DNA from: Pradoshia eiseniae
Lineage (GTDB): Bacteria > Bacillota > Bacilli > Bacillales > Pradoshiaceae
Direction of reading: 5' to 3'
NCBI RefSeq assembly: GCF_002946355.1
Contig: NZ_PKOZ01000005.1
Span: 62,001-126,000 of the forward strand
DNA length: 64,000 nt
The first letter of the stretch is position 1. Each line of letters opens with the position of its first letter. Shown here one piece after another: positions 26,922 to 35,611 of the stretch. Under the pieces are notes generated by a model. That model saw only the letters and a program-made list of their open reading frames with translations. It was not told where the DNA came from and searched no databases. The position numbers were made by a program, and so were the translations under genes.

Positions 26922-27979
26922 GATGAAACCACGCTCCCAAAATGCTTGGCCAGCTCTTCCTCATCATTTTCAATGACAATCGGTGTGATATGACCATATT
27001 CAACGGCTGTATTCGGATCCTTCAGCCCATTACCTGTCAAAACAGCTACCACAGTCTGTCCCTTCTTAATCTGACCAGATTGTAATTGCTTGATGACCCC
27101 AGCAATGGATGCACAAGAAGCAGGCTCTGCGAATATGCCCTCCTTACGTGCCAGGAGCTTATAGGCATGAACGATTTCTTCATCAGAAACCTCATCGATA
27201 TTCCCTCCGGACTCCTTCGCGGCCTTTACGGCATATTCCCAGCTGGCAGGATTACCGATGCGAATGGCCGTTGCCAGCGTTTCCGGTTCTTCGAAAACCC
27301 GGTTGTGGACAATCGCCGCTGCCCCCTCCGCTTCAAATCCTCTCATTTCAGGGAGCCCTGATTGATGACTTTCATCGTATTCCTTAAAGCCTTTCCAATA
27401 GGCTGTTATATTCCCAGCGTTCCCAACAGGAATCGCAAGAATATCAGGAGCCTTGCCAAGCTCTCGGCAAACTTCATAGGCAGCCGTCTTCTGCCCTTCT
27501 ATTCGATAAGGGTTCACCGAATTTACGAGGGTGATGGGGTATTTCGCGCTGATTGAGCGGACCATCGCTAGAGCCTGGTCAAAATTCCCCTTAATGGCAT
27601 AAATCTCAGCTCCATACATCACTGCCTGGGCGAGTTTCCCCATTGCAATCTTTCCATCCGGGATGACAACAATACAGCGTAAGCCTGCTCTTGCGGCATA
27701 TGCGGCAGCAGCGGCCGATGTATTGCCTGTGGAAGCACAGATAATTGTATCACTGCCTTCCTCAATCGCTTTTGCGACCGCCATGACCATCCCTCTATCT
27801 TTAAAGGAGCCAGTCGGATTTGCTCCCTCATATTTCACATAAAGCTCAACTCCTAGTTCCTCCGATAGATTTCTGCAATGGAATAATGGCGTATTGCCCT
27901 CATGGAGGGTTAGCATCGGAGTCTGTTCATTTACCGGCAAGAACTCCGAAAACTCTTGTAATAGTCCTTTCCATCCCAT
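26918..27979 (-). CDS. thrC: Threonine synthase
   Basis: PLP-dependent enzyme of 353 residues converting O-phosphohomoserine to threonine. The Schiff-base lysine is K60 in [10 protein letters not shown], and the phosphate-binding [12 protein letters not shown] loop is present. Translation starts within the hom stop (TGATG). It is the short, one-domain type typical of Bacillus. Confidence 0.96.
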   Translation of the reverse strand: MGWKGLLQEFSEFLPVNEQTPMLTLHEGNTPLFHCRNLSEELGVELYVKYEGANPTGSFKDRGMVMAVAKAIEEGSDTIICASTGNTSAAAAAYAARAGLRCIVVIPDGKIAMGKLAQAVMYGAEIYAIKGNFDQALAMVRSISAKYPITLVNSVNPYRIEGQKTAAYEVCRELGKAPDILAIPVGNAGNITAYWKGFKEYDESHQSGLPEMRGFEAEGAAAIVHNRVFEEPETLATAIRIGNPASWEYAVKAAKESGGNIDEVSDEEIVHAYKLLARKEGIFAEPASCASIAGVIKQLQSGQIKKGQTVVAVLTGNGLKDPNTAVEYGHITPIVIENDEEELAKHFGSVVSS

Positions 27980-29277
27980 CAGACAAGACCTCCTTCCACT
28001 TTATACGTACTCTTGATCTCCTCCACCTTGTCATATGTCCTGAGTTTCTTAAGCACCCTCTCGAAATTGGCAAGCGGCGCATCATGAGAAATCAGCACGA
28101 TTTCAGAGGCTTGTTCACCTTTAATTGGGAGCTGCATAATCTTCTCAAAGCTTATCCCATCTTCTGCGAATATTGAAGTAATCTGGGCAAAGACGCCAAC
28201 CTCATCCTTCACGCGCAGACGGAGGAAATGCTTGCCGCAGATTTCTTCGGCGGTCTTCAGCCTTTTCTCGAATTGAGGCAGCACAGCACTGCTTCCATTC
28301 ACGCCAAGACGCATATTCTTCATGACAGCAACTAAATCAGAAACGACAGCTGTTGCAGTCGGTAGACTTCCTGCTCCCGGTCCGTAGAACATTGTTTCAC
28401 CGACTGCTTCCCCATATACATAGACCGCATTATACTCATCATTCACCATCGCAAGCGGGTGATCGATTGGAAGCAGGGTAGGTTCAACACTGACTTCGAC
28501 CTTATCCTCCTTGCATCTTTGCGCAAGGCCAATCAGTTTCACTGTATATCCAAGCTTTTGGCTGAATGCAAGATCTTCATCTGAAACCTCTGTAATCCCT
28601 AGTACTTTTACATCATCCAAATCAATCGTCATGGAAAATCCAAGAGTGGCCAAGATTGCCATCTTGCGGGCAGCATCCAGCCCGCCAACATCAGCGGTCG
28701 GGTCGGACTCCGCAAACCCAAGCTCCTGTGCTCTTTTCAACGCTTCCGTATAAGAAAGCTTCTCCTTGCACATTTTCGTAAGTATATAATTCGTCGTTCC
28801 ATTCACAATCCCCATCATCTTCGTAATACGATCTGAGGCGAGTCCGTCTGTCAAGCCGCGCAGAATCGGAATTCCACCTGCAACACTGGCCTCATAGAAA
28901 AGGTCGCAGCCATTTCTCGACGCAACAGATAGAAGCTCAGGGCCATAAACTGCCATCAAATCCTTGTTAGCCGTTACCACATGCTTTTTATTGTTCAATG
29001 CTTGAAGAAGAAGCTTACGAGTTTCTTCTACTCCTCCAATTACCTCGATGACGACATCTATTTCTGGATCATAGATAATATCATCGCTCGAAATCGTCAG
29101 CATATCGCTTGGAATCGTCACATCCCGCTCTTTTACAAGATCTTTCACAAGGATTTTCTTTATCTCTACAGGGCAGCCTACCTGGTGCATTAGCTTATCC
29201 TGATGATTGCTAATGATTTTAACCACCCCTGTTCCTACCGTACCAAGTCCTAATAATCCTATTGAAATCGGCTTCAC
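27979..29277 (-). CDS. hom: Homoserine dehydrogenase with ACT domain
   Basis: A 432-residue NAD(P)H-dependent enzyme reducing aspartate semialdehyde to homoserine. The N-terminal Rossmann motif [12 protein letters not shown], the catalytic-domain [14 protein letters not shown] and [16 protein letters not shown] are intact. The last 80 residues form an ACT domain ([20 protein letters not shown]) expected to bind threonine as feedback inhibitor. The start is GTG at 29277. A sigma-A promoter lies 58 bases upstream, and no riboswitch is apparent. Confidence 0.96.
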   Translation of the reverse strand: MKPISIGLLGLGTVGTGVVKIISNHQDKLMHQVGCPVEIKKILVKDLVKERDVTIPSDMLTISSDDIIYDPEIDVVIEVIGGVEETRKLLLQALNNKKHVVTANKDLMAVYGPELLSVASRNGCDLFYEASVAGGIPILRGLTDGLASDRITKMMGIVNGTTNYILTKMCKEKLSYTEALKRAQELGFAESDPTADVGGLDAARKMAILATLGFSMTIDLDDVKVLGITEVSDEDLAFSQKLGYTVKLIGLAQRCKEDKVEVSVEPTLLPIDHPLAMVNDEYNAVYVYGEAVGETMFYGPGAGSLPTATAVVSDLVAVMKNMRLGVNGSSAVLPQFEKRLKTAEEICGKHFLRLRVKDEVGVFAQITSIFAEDGISFEKIMQLPIKGEQASEIVLISHDAPLANFERVLKKLRTYDKVEEIKSTYKVEGGLV

Positions 29278-29334
29278 CCAAACTCCCCCTTGCGTTGTCT
29301 TTGTAAAGTGGACATTTGTACATCTATAAAGGAC

Positions 29335-29364
29335 ATTATAGATGATAACTATCCATCATGACAA
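29335..29364 (-). promoter_or_regulatory. Sigma-A promoter of hom-thrC-thrB
   Basis: On the minus strand TTGTCA and a perfect TATAAT are spaced by 18 bases, about 58 bases before the hom GTG. Confidence 0.7.
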
Positions 29365-29423
29365 CTTATATCTTTACTGGAATAAAATTAATCTTACCTC
29401 TTTATTCAAATTTGTTCAAATAT

Positions 29424-30440
29424 TCAAATAGTTTTTCTTTTAGTTTGAATCCATTCAGGTACAGTCATCCTGCTATTACCTCTAGGGATGCCAGCCATTT
29501 CATAAAAATCATGCAATAACCGTTCATAAAGGCTTGATTGTTTAGCATATTGGTTAAGCCTATCCTCAAGCATAGCCTTCTCTCCTTCTGAGCGGATATA
29601 ATAATAGGTTTCGATGGTCTCAAAATAATGGATGGGCAGAAGCAATCGGGCATAAGTCATCTTGGCTGAGAAGGTTGAAAATGGGGACACCGTTTGATAT
29701 TGGCGCAGAAAGTTAACAACGCCTTGGTGGTACGTATTAGGCTGTTCTAAGAAATGCATACGTACGTATTCAGCTATATCCCTGGCTCCATGATCAAACA
29801 CCCAATCCTTTGGCACTTTCCCAATGGTTTGAGAGCCCCAGGTTTGCGGGGTGAACCGAGTGTGGCACACTGTCCCTCCATCTATCTGCTCAGGATCATC
29901 ATCAAGCTCGGTATCAACCAAATATTGAATAGCATTTTCCGTCAAGCCTGCATAATATGGATAAGAATCGATAAACAATTTTTCAAAATCATTTTGCGGC
30001 TTGCTTAAGAGCTTATCTCTCCATACCTTTTCCAGCTGGTCGATGCGCGTCTCCCACATTTGTTTCCATTTCCCCATTCGACTGGACTGCTCCATCCGCG
30101 TTTGAATCGTACGGCCCCTGTAATGGAAAACAGCAAGGGCTTTACCAGTTTCATAAATGGCAGGAAGGACAGAACCTTGCATACAAACAATATAAGGCTG
30201 GTCTGATTCCCGTGTGAGGATACTTTCCTCGCGGTTCATAATAGGCAGCCAAATCCCTGGTTCACCCTGTTCATATAAATGATGCGCCATATAATATTGC
30301 TCATCTATTTCTCGTTCATCGCCTTGTGCCGCATAACATATATAGGACTGCATTCCGCTTTTAAACAATTTCACAGAACCGACAGTGGTCTCATTTTCTA
30401 CCGTCAAACCATAATTTGTGTAAATCGAATCACGATTCAT
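29424..30440 (-). CDS. yutH: YutH, spore coat-associated kinase-fold protein
   Basis: A 338-residue protein matching YutH, an endospore coat-associated member of the CotS/choline-kinase-like family. The kinase fold is suggested by TVCHTRFTPQTWG and WVFDHGARDIAEYVR, where a normal HGD/DFD catalytic pair would be. Those residues look altered, so catalysis is doubtful. It is expected in the mother cell late in sporulation. It is monocistronic and divergent from pgpA. Confidence 0.85.
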   Translation of the reverse strand: MNRDSIYTNYGLTVENETTVGSVKLFKSGMQSYICYAAQGDEREIDEQYYMAHHLYEQGEPGIWLPIMNREESILTRESDQPYIVCMQGSVLPAIYETGKALAVFHYRGRTIQTRMEQSSRMGKWKQMWETRIDQLEKVWRDKLLSKPQNDFEKLFIDSYPYYAGLTENAIQYLVDTELDDDPEQIDGGTVCHTRFTPQTWGSQTIGKVPKDWVFDHGARDIAEYVRMHFLEQPNTYHQGVVNFLRQYQTVSPFSTFSAKMTYARLLLPIHYFETIETYYYIRSEGEKAMLEDRLNQYAKQSSLYERLLHDFYEMAGIPRGNSRMTVPEWIQTKRKTI

Positions 30441-30608
30441 CGCCCTATCTCCTCCTTAAAGGTTGGCATCCTATAGTTCACTATATGTTTCGACAAAGGG
30501 ATATATGGTAAATGGCGCGCTTTCGGGCAGAATAGAATATACACGTTCAGCTACTTTGTAACGGACTGCATAATTTCAATTCATAATATGATGGAAGTCG
30601 GTGGAAAG

Positions 30609-31106
30609 ATGAAAGGAAAGCCTATTGAAATGACAGAGAAAACGGCTCGGCAGTGGCTAAATGACCGCGGAGTCAGCATAAAGGAAATCGGCGAACTAGT
30701 CATGTATTTACAACATAAATATCACACAAATCTGCAGCTTGATGAGTGTATTGATAATGTGGAAAGAGTACTATCAAAGCGTGAGGTTCAAAATGCAATC
30801 TTAACAGGCATTCAGCTGGATATACTTTCTGAGAAAGGATTGCTTGAAGATCCGCTGCAATCCATTATCGAGACGGATGAAGGTTTATATGGGGTCGACG
30901 AGGTTCTGGCTTTGTCCATAGTCAATGTATATGGATCGATTGGATTTACTAACTATGGGTACATTGATAAGCAAAAACCAGGTATTTTACAAAGGCTGAA
31001 TGACAAGTCTACCGGCGAATGCCATACCTTCCTCGATGACATCGTCGGAGCGATTGCCGCAGCTGCATCAAGCAGGCTTGCCCATCGCGCAACAAATACA
31101 GAATAA
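30609..31106 (+). CDS. yutG: Phosphatidylglycerophosphatase A-like protein (YutG)
   Basis: PgpA-domain protein of about 165 residues. The family motif TFLDDIVGAIAAAA near the C-terminus and the helix GLYGVDEVLALSIVN identify it. Unlike E. coli PgpA, it looks soluble, as B. subtilis YutG does. The start is not certain: the ATG at 30609 is four bases after GGTGG, while ATGs at 30588 and 30591 have no ribosome binding site. It may act on a membrane phospholipid head group. Confidence 0.82.
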   Translation: MKGKPIEMTEKTARQWLNDRGVSIKEIGELVMYLQHKYHTNLQLDECIDNVERVLSKREVQNAILTGIQLDILSEKGLLEDPLQSIIETDEGLYGVDEVLALSIVNVYGSIGFTNYGYIDKQKPGILQRLNDKSTGECHTFLDDIVGAIAAAASSRLAHRATNTE

Positions 31107-31115
31107 ATTAGATAG

Positions 31116-31165
31116 ATAAACTGCACGCCAACTGTTAGACAACTAGCAATTGGAGGGGCAGTTTT
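31116..31165 (+). terminator. Terminator of pgpA
   Basis: Outer arms AAACTGC and GCAGTTT with an inner CCAA/TTGG stem are followed by TTTTTCT. Confidence 0.65.
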
Positions 31166-31312
31166 TCTATTGGCTTTTAATATAGAATCCATTCACATCA
31201 TTTAAGCAGCAAGGACTGTTTCCAGGAAATAAGTAATGCCCCGCTCCTTTATATTTACACATAGGAGGACAGTACAAACAACACCACACGAGAAACGCAT
31301 AAGGCTAAATGA

Positions 31313-31347
31313 AAAATGAGTTCGGTATAGTGTACCGAACTCATTTT
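31313..31347 (-). terminator. Terminator of yutF
   Basis: Perfect 15-base arms surround a five-base loop; the minus strand continues into TTTTTCATTT. It could act in both directions. Confidence 0.8.
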
Positions 31348-31426
31348 ATCCAAGCTGCCTAATGAAGCAGCGAACTTTAAATGGTCACTTCAGTTCTCGT
31401 GCTATTTCTTGTATCGTTCGCAAGAA

Positions 31427-32191
31427 TTATATGTTCCATTCAGCGAGTGAATCAATGGCATAGGTTGGTTTCTTCTCATGGCCTTCCATATGAAGTCTTG
31501 TTGTAACACCCGTGTGAACAAGCAATGTGTCAACACCGGCATTAATTCCAGCCATAATGTCCGTATCATAATTATCCCCGACCATCAAGGTTTCTTCTTT
31601 AGAAACACCGAGCACCTTCATCGCTTGATCCATAATAATGGACTCAGGCTTCCCGATAAAGATTGGTTCTGTTTGCGTCGAAACCGTCACGACAGACGTA
31701 ATGGACCCGTTCCCTGGCAACAGCCCGCGTTCTGTCGGGATAGCGATATCCCCGTTCGTTGAAATAAAAGTTGCCCCATTCCTTACTGCAAGGCACGCTA
31801 CCGAAAGCTTCTCATAGCTAACGCTGCGGTCAAGGCCGACAATGACGAAGTCAGCGTCTTCCTGTTTAAACGTAAAGCCCTTATTCGTACAAGCCTCGAT
31901 AATGCCATCTTCTCCGATGACAAAGACAGAGGCATCCGGCTTTTGCTCTTCTATATAATTAGCCGTTGCCATACTAGTCGTGAACACTTGCTCAGCTGTC
32001 GCCGGGATTTCAAATTCACGCAGCTTTGCCGCTACCTGCTCCGGTGTGCGAGAAGAATTATTTGTCACAAATAGATAAGGGATACCTTTCCTTTGAAGGG
32101 CTTGCACGAACTCTACAGCTTCTATTATCCGTTCTGTCCCTTTATACATCGTCCCATCCAAATCAATTAAATAGCCTTTGTATTCTTTCAT
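31427..32191 (-). CDS. yutF: HAD-superfamily phosphatase, NagD-like (YutF)
   Basis: A 254-residue HAD phosphatase of the p-nitrophenylphosphatase/NagD subgroup. Motif I is LIDLDGTMY, motif II FVTNNSSRT, motif III the lysine in GKPES, and motif IV MVGDNYDTDIMAG, all intact. The substrate is probably a small sugar or nucleoside phosphate. The ATG at 32191 fits GGAGAG ten bases upstream. It matches YutF of B. subtilis. Confidence 0.92.
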   Translation of the reverse strand: MKEYKGYLIDLDGTMYKGTERIIEAVEFVQALQRKGIPYLFVTNNSSRTPEQVAAKLREFEIPATAEQVFTTSMATANYIEEQKPDASVFVIGEDGIIEACTNKGFTFKQEDADFVIVGLDRSVSYEKLSVACLAVRNGATFISTNGDIAIPTERGLLPGNGSITSVVTVSTQTEPIFIGKPESIIMDQAMKVLGVSKEETLMVGDNYDTDIMAGINAGVDTLLVHTGVTTRLHMEGHEKKPTYAIDSLAEWNI

Positions 32192-32300
32192 ACGCTGATT
32201 TCTCTCCAAACGTAATAGTTTCTTCCCTACTTTATCATATTGACCTATAAAGCGTAAGCCTTCATCCCCTTTACTCTATACAGGACCCGGAGAAAACCAT

Positions 32301-32329
32301 AAAAAAAGCCATTTCCCATGAAATGACTC
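32301..32329 (-). terminator. Terminator of yutE
   Basis: A seven-base stem with one mismatch is followed by seven T on the minus strand. Confidence 0.55.
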
Positions 32330-32352
32330 GTTTTCCCACGTTTATAAACAAC

Positions 32353-32802
32353 TTATGATTCCTTCGGTTTAAAGGCGGTTACAACCCCAAGCTCTTTTTC
32401 CAAATATGCATTAATCTTAGCTGGGAAAGCCTTGAAAGCTGAAAGATTTCCCCTGATAGCAGCTTCCAATTCTTCATGTTTTGTTTGTGTATAATCCTGT
32501 ACTAGCACCTTTCTGAATGGAAGCATCGCCTTAAATTGCGTTTCCATATCAGGATTAATTACTTGCTCGTCAACGAGTATATCAATAATATCTTCGTAGC
32601 TTCCCGGGTCTCTCATAATAAATCCATCAATCATCGCATTCCCCACATCCAAGACCGCATCAACCATCGTATGTGTAAGCCTTTCTAAGATAAGCTTATC
32701 GTAATCTGTGCCATCAAAGCTTCCCTTTTCTTCAAACAATTCTATTTGATTCACCAAGTAAAGCAATTTATCCTCAATCGCTTCCCGATTGACAAAGTAC
32801 AT
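32353..32802 (-). CDS. yutE: YutE, DUF86 HEPN/HepT-like protein
   Basis: A 149-residue helical protein of the DUF86 (HepT-like HEPN) family. The region aligned with the HEPN RNase motif R-x4-H-x-Y reads FRKVLVQDY, so Gln stands where catalytic His is expected. No MNT nucleotidyltransferase antitoxin lies next to it. It is therefore unlikely to be an active toxin. Position between yutF and yutD matches B. subtilis YutE. Confidence 0.85.
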   Translation of the reverse strand: MYFVNREAIEDKLLYLVNQIELFEEKGSFDGTDYDKLILERLTHTMVDAVLDVGNAMIDGFIMRDPGSYEDIIDILVDEQVINPDMETQFKAMLPFRKVLVQDYTQTKHEELEAAIRGNLSAFKAFPAKINAYLEKELGVVTAFKPKES

Positions 32803-33036
32803 GATGATACTCCTCCCTTTGGTTGCGCTATCAATACCTTAAGCTTAATGAATTCAAAAAGAAAGTTCAAGAAGATGGAATCGGCTATTCATCGTAATCT
32901 TGATGCGACAAGCGTAATCCTCTACTCTTTATCATTTGAAAAAAGATGATCAATAAGAGGTTAATTCAACAAAAAATCACACTCTTCTGGTATGATTCAA
33001 TCAATCACATTATTAAGGCTGGAGGTATATACATTC

Positions 33037-33303
33037 ATGGAGGAACGTTTTTTTCTATATGATGATACGTATGACACAAAAACCCGCTTTGTCAGCTTCA
33101 TGGGAGAAAGCAGCCGTGTTGACCTGGCATTGCTTGTGACGGACCGATTTTATGGGAAGACCCTCGTGCTGGATATGCAAGGGAACCGCTTTGCCATTAT
33201 TGGACCTGATGATTTAGAGGAGCCCGGATATTTAGAGCACGCCTTTGGTCTTACAGAAGATGAAGCGGCTGAGTGGAAGGATTTCTTATACGAGGTTATT
33301 TAG
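33037..33303 (+). CDS. DUF3055/SAV0927-like small cytosolic protein
   Basis: An 88-residue protein beginning MEERFFLYDDTYDTKTRFVS and ending with a predicted short helix. I associate the pattern with the DUF3055 (SAV0927) family of unknown function; this is from memory and could not be checked. The ATG at 33037 lies about ten bases after GGAGG. It converges on yutD, and both have their own terminator. Confidence 0.65.
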   Translation: MEERFFLYDDTYDTKTRFVSFMGESSRVDLALLVTDRFYGKTLVLDMQGNRFAIIGPDDLEEPGYLEHAFGLTEDEAAEWKDFLYEVI

Positions 33304-33324
33304 ATTCCAGCCTGCAAAAGCATA

Positions 33325-33354
33325 TAAAAAACTGCAGACAGTGCTTGTCTGCAG
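33325..33354 (-). terminator. Terminator of yutD
   Basis: Nine-base perfect arms CTGCAGACA/TGTCTGCAG with a five-base loop are followed by six T on the minus strand. Confidence 0.85.
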
Positions 33355-33361
33355 CAAACGG

Positions 33362-33386
33362 AGCTGCCTTCTAAGGCAGCTTTTTA
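33362..33386 (+). terminator. Terminator of the DUF3055-like gene
   Basis: Arms AGCTGCCTT and AAGGCAGCT are followed by TTTT on the plus strand. It slightly overlaps the yutD stop codon. Confidence 0.8.
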
Positions 33387-33668
33387 CTTTTTCGTTTTGC
33401 GAAGAATGAAGTATGAGCATCCAAAATTACAGTATTCATATAAGTATTCTTTGATGGTGCTGATTTTGTTATCATAAGAGGCTTTTTGATTTTGGTCATC
33501 AAAAAATCCTTTTAATCGGAGCTGCCCGTAGCCCCAATCCCCTAAAATATAATCATAACGGTTCAATATTTCACTGAAACGGCTTTTAAAGGCTTCTTCA
33601 TTAAACCCATCTCCGCGTTCTTCCAGGATTTCATATTGAGAATTATTAATGCTGATCAATTTGTTCAC
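33384..33668 (-). CDS. yutD: YutD, DUF1027 family
   Basis: A 94-residue protein with the DUF1027 hallmark RYDYILGDWGYGQLRLKGFF and the C-terminal YLYEYCNFGCSYFIL. It matches YutD of B. subtilis. The function is unknown. The Cys-x3-Cys pair near the C-terminus is conserved in the family as I recall it. Confidence 0.88.
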   Translation of the reverse strand: MNKLISINNSQYEILEERGDGFNEEAFKSRFSEILNRYDYILGDWGYGQLRLKGFFDDQNQKASYDNKISTIKEYLYEYCNFGCSYFILRKTKK

Positions 33669-33776
33669 CTCTTACTCTTAGCATACCTGTTCCCTTATTA
33701 TAGCATTCTCCACATATAACCATGAAGTATTTTTCACATCTTGGTCAAACTACGATAAAAGGAGGTGCATACATCC

Positions 33777-34334
33777 ATGAATTGGCCGATTGTAAGCTGT
33801 CTATTTGCTCTCTTATTCCTTTCCGCATGCGGAAGTTCAGATATCGGACAATCCAGCTCGCCTAGCCATACTAAGCCGATTAACACTGATTATGTTACCT
33901 ATGACCAGGATATGTTCAGTGACTCAAACGCTAATGACAAAACATACGGCTATGAACGCAAGCAGCGCTCAGCCTATTATGCCAACCGGCAGGATAAACC
34001 GGTTCCGGCCGTTAAACGCGATAATTTAGCCACTATTTTGACCACCCTATGCGTTCAGATCCCCGGTGTAAGAGATGCCGGCACTTTGGTCACGGATGAA
34101 GAGATATTGCTTGCTTACCATCCGGAGGGCTCCCGTCCTGATTTAATAAGAAGAAATATTCGGGAGAACATAAGCCATATCGCACCTGATTATTATCAGA
34201 TCTATATTACGGATGATCCAAGTTTTATTGATGTCCTAGAGAATATGTCGAGTTACTCGACCGAGAACCGCTCTGATGGAACAGAAAAAGAAAAAGTCAT
34301 TCAAAAAATGGAGCATATCACAGCATTTGATTAA
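33777..34334 (+). CDS. yutC: YhcN/YlaJ-family sporulation lipoprotein (YutC-like)
   Basis: A 185-residue lipoprotein of the YhcN/YlaJ family, whose members are found in spore membranes. The signal peptide ends in the lipobox LSAC (Cys18). The central part contains VPGVRDAGTLVTDEEILLAYHPEG-like sequence, and the C-terminal half has a typical alpha/beta pattern (IAPDYYQIYITDDP). The ATG at 33777 follows AAAGGAGGTG. It is followed 38 bases later by lytH, another sporulation gene. Confidence 0.85.
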   Translation: MNWPIVSCLFALLFLSACGSSDIGQSSSPSHTKPINTDYVTYDQDMFSDSNANDKTYGYERKQRSAYYANRQDKPVPAVKRDNLATILTTLCVQIPGVRDAGTLVTDEEILLAYHPEGSRPDLIRRNIRENISHIAPDYYQIYITDDPSFIDVLENMSSYSTENRSDGTEKEKVIQKMEHITAFD

Positions 34335-34372
34335 ATAATCACTAAAATTTATCAGCGAAAGGAGTGATACTC

Positions 34373-35374
34373 GTGTTCTATCGCTTACTGTTCCTCCTAT
34401 GCTTATCAATATGCACATACTCTTTCAGCCCGCATAGTACAGAGGCTGCCAAAGCTAATGATGAGCAGGAATTGATCAATCGACGGATGGAATTATATAA
34501 ACGTGTGGAAGCATCCACCCAGCTGCCCTGGTACTACATAGCGGCCTTTGATCAATATGAGCGCAGCGTACGTCTCGCAAGAAACGATTTGCCCGATCCG
34601 TCCGGTACACTTAGCATTATGATTCCGCCTGATAAATGGAGCGGGCTGGCTAATCCAAATCAACATGACTCTAACCCTTTATCCATATCCTTTTTCGAAG
34701 GGATGGGCATGGACGGAGATCAAGATGGGAAAGCCGACATTACGAATGAATACGATCAATTGGCCGCGATTACCCAATACATCATGTCCTATGGCGCTGA
34801 TACAGATAACTTTAAAATCGGAGTATGGGAATATTATAACCGGGACCGCGCTGTCAGTATCATCATGAGCAATGCCAATCTATTCAGGAAACACCAAACC
34901 ATTGATCTGCAAAAGAAAGTCTTTCCTCTTCCTCTCGGCAGCCATTATACCTATAACAGCACATGGGGAGTGGCAAGAGGCTGGGGCGGACGCCGCACGC
35001 ATGAGGGAACGGATATCTTTGCGGGATATGGCGTACCGGTGAGGTCAACTTGTTATGGAATCATTGAATTAAAAGGCTGGAATAAATTTGGCGGCTGGAG
35101 AATCGGTATACGAGACATAAATAATACGTACCATTATTTCGCCCATTTAAATGGATTTGCAAAGGATGTTAAAGTAGGTCAGCTAGTAGAGCCAGGAACC
35201 CTATTAGGTTCTGTTGGCAGCTCAGGGTATGGCCCCCCAGGCACTGCTGGCAAATTCCCTCCTCATCTCCATTATGGTATGTACAAAGAAAATGGACGAA
35301 CAGAGTGGTCATTTGACCCTTATCCCTATCTCCGCTTATGGGAACGAAATGAAAGAGCCTCGATGCGCAGATAA
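34373..35374 (+). CDS. lytH: LytH, sporulation M23 L-Ala-D-Glu endopeptidase
   Basis: A 333-residue exported M23 metallopeptidase. After an N-terminal signal (FYRLLFLLCLSICTYSFSPH) and a helical region comes the LytM fold with HEGTDIFAGYG (zinc His and Asp) and PPHLHYGMY (H-x-H). LytH makes single L-Ala side chains in the spore cortex of B. subtilis, acting in the mother cell. The GTG at 34373, eight bases after AGGAG, is preferred to an earlier in-frame GTG that overlaps the ribosome binding site. Confidence 0.92.
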   Translation: MFYRLLFLLCLSICTYSFSPHSTEAAKANDEQELINRRMELYKRVEASTQLPWYYIAAFDQYERSVRLARNDLPDPSGTLSIMIPPDKWSGLANPNQHDSNPLSISFFEGMGMDGDQDGKADITNEYDQLAAITQYIMSYGADTDNFKIGVWEYYNRDRAVSIIMSNANLFRKHQTIDLQKKVFPLPLGSHYTYNSTWGVARGWGGRRTHEGTDIFAGYGVPVRSTCYGIIELKGWNKFGGWRIGIRDINNTYHYFAHLNGFAKDVKVGQLVEPGTLLGSVGSSGYGPPGTAGKFPPHLHYGMYKENGRTEWSFDPYPYLRLWERNERASMRR

Positions 35375-35442
35375 AATAAGACAGACGGAATGCTTTTTTA
35401 GCCTGATTCCCGTTCATCATACAGATATCACGAATGCTATTT

Positions 35443-35491
35443 AAAAAAGGCTGACCCAGAAGCCATCCTTTTATGGATGTACGGGTCAGCC
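35443..35491 (-). terminator. Terminator of the MetP/MetS-type pair
   Basis: Arms GGCTGACCC and GGGTCAGCC with a nested inner hairpin are followed by six T on the minus strand. Confidence 0.85.
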
Positions 35492-35500
35492 GTCGGCATT

Positions 35501-35611
35501 TTATGCTTGTTTTTTCTTTGATTTCAGCACAGCATTGGCAATTGAGGCGACAAGTCCTCCCCAAATAATCACCATGCCTATAACCATCATGGTAATGGCG
35601 CTTCCTGTCAT
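35501..35611 (-). CDS. metS: MetS-like small subunit of NSS amino-acid importer
   Basis: A 36-residue single-helix membrane protein (MTGSAITMMVIGMVIIWGGL... followed by a basic tail SKKKQA). It overlaps the transporter gene by ATGA, and GGGGGTGG provides its ribosome binding site. Small subunits of this kind (MetS) are required by MetP, a Na+-dependent methionine/alanine importer in Corynebacterium. The pattern GMVIIWGGL-x-ASI is the family hallmark. Confidence 0.88.
   Translation of the reverse strand: MTGSAITMMVIGMVIIWGGLVASIANAVLKSKKKQA

Larger units (their letters stand above)
31107..31426. other. Intergenic region with two terminators
   Basis: About 320 bases between convergent pgpA and yutF hold two hairpins (31116-31165, 31313-31347) and an unexplained stretch of about 130 bases between them. 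No gene is evident. Confidence 0.45.

Noticed and set aside
29278-29423. A riboswitch or T-box before hom
   Set aside because: The leader after the promoter is only about 50 bases and has no specifier or antiterminator structure.
32353-32802. YutE as a HepT toxin of a toxin-antitoxin pair
   Set aside because: The active-site His is replaced and no antitoxin gene is adjacent; gene order is that of a conserved housekeeping gene.
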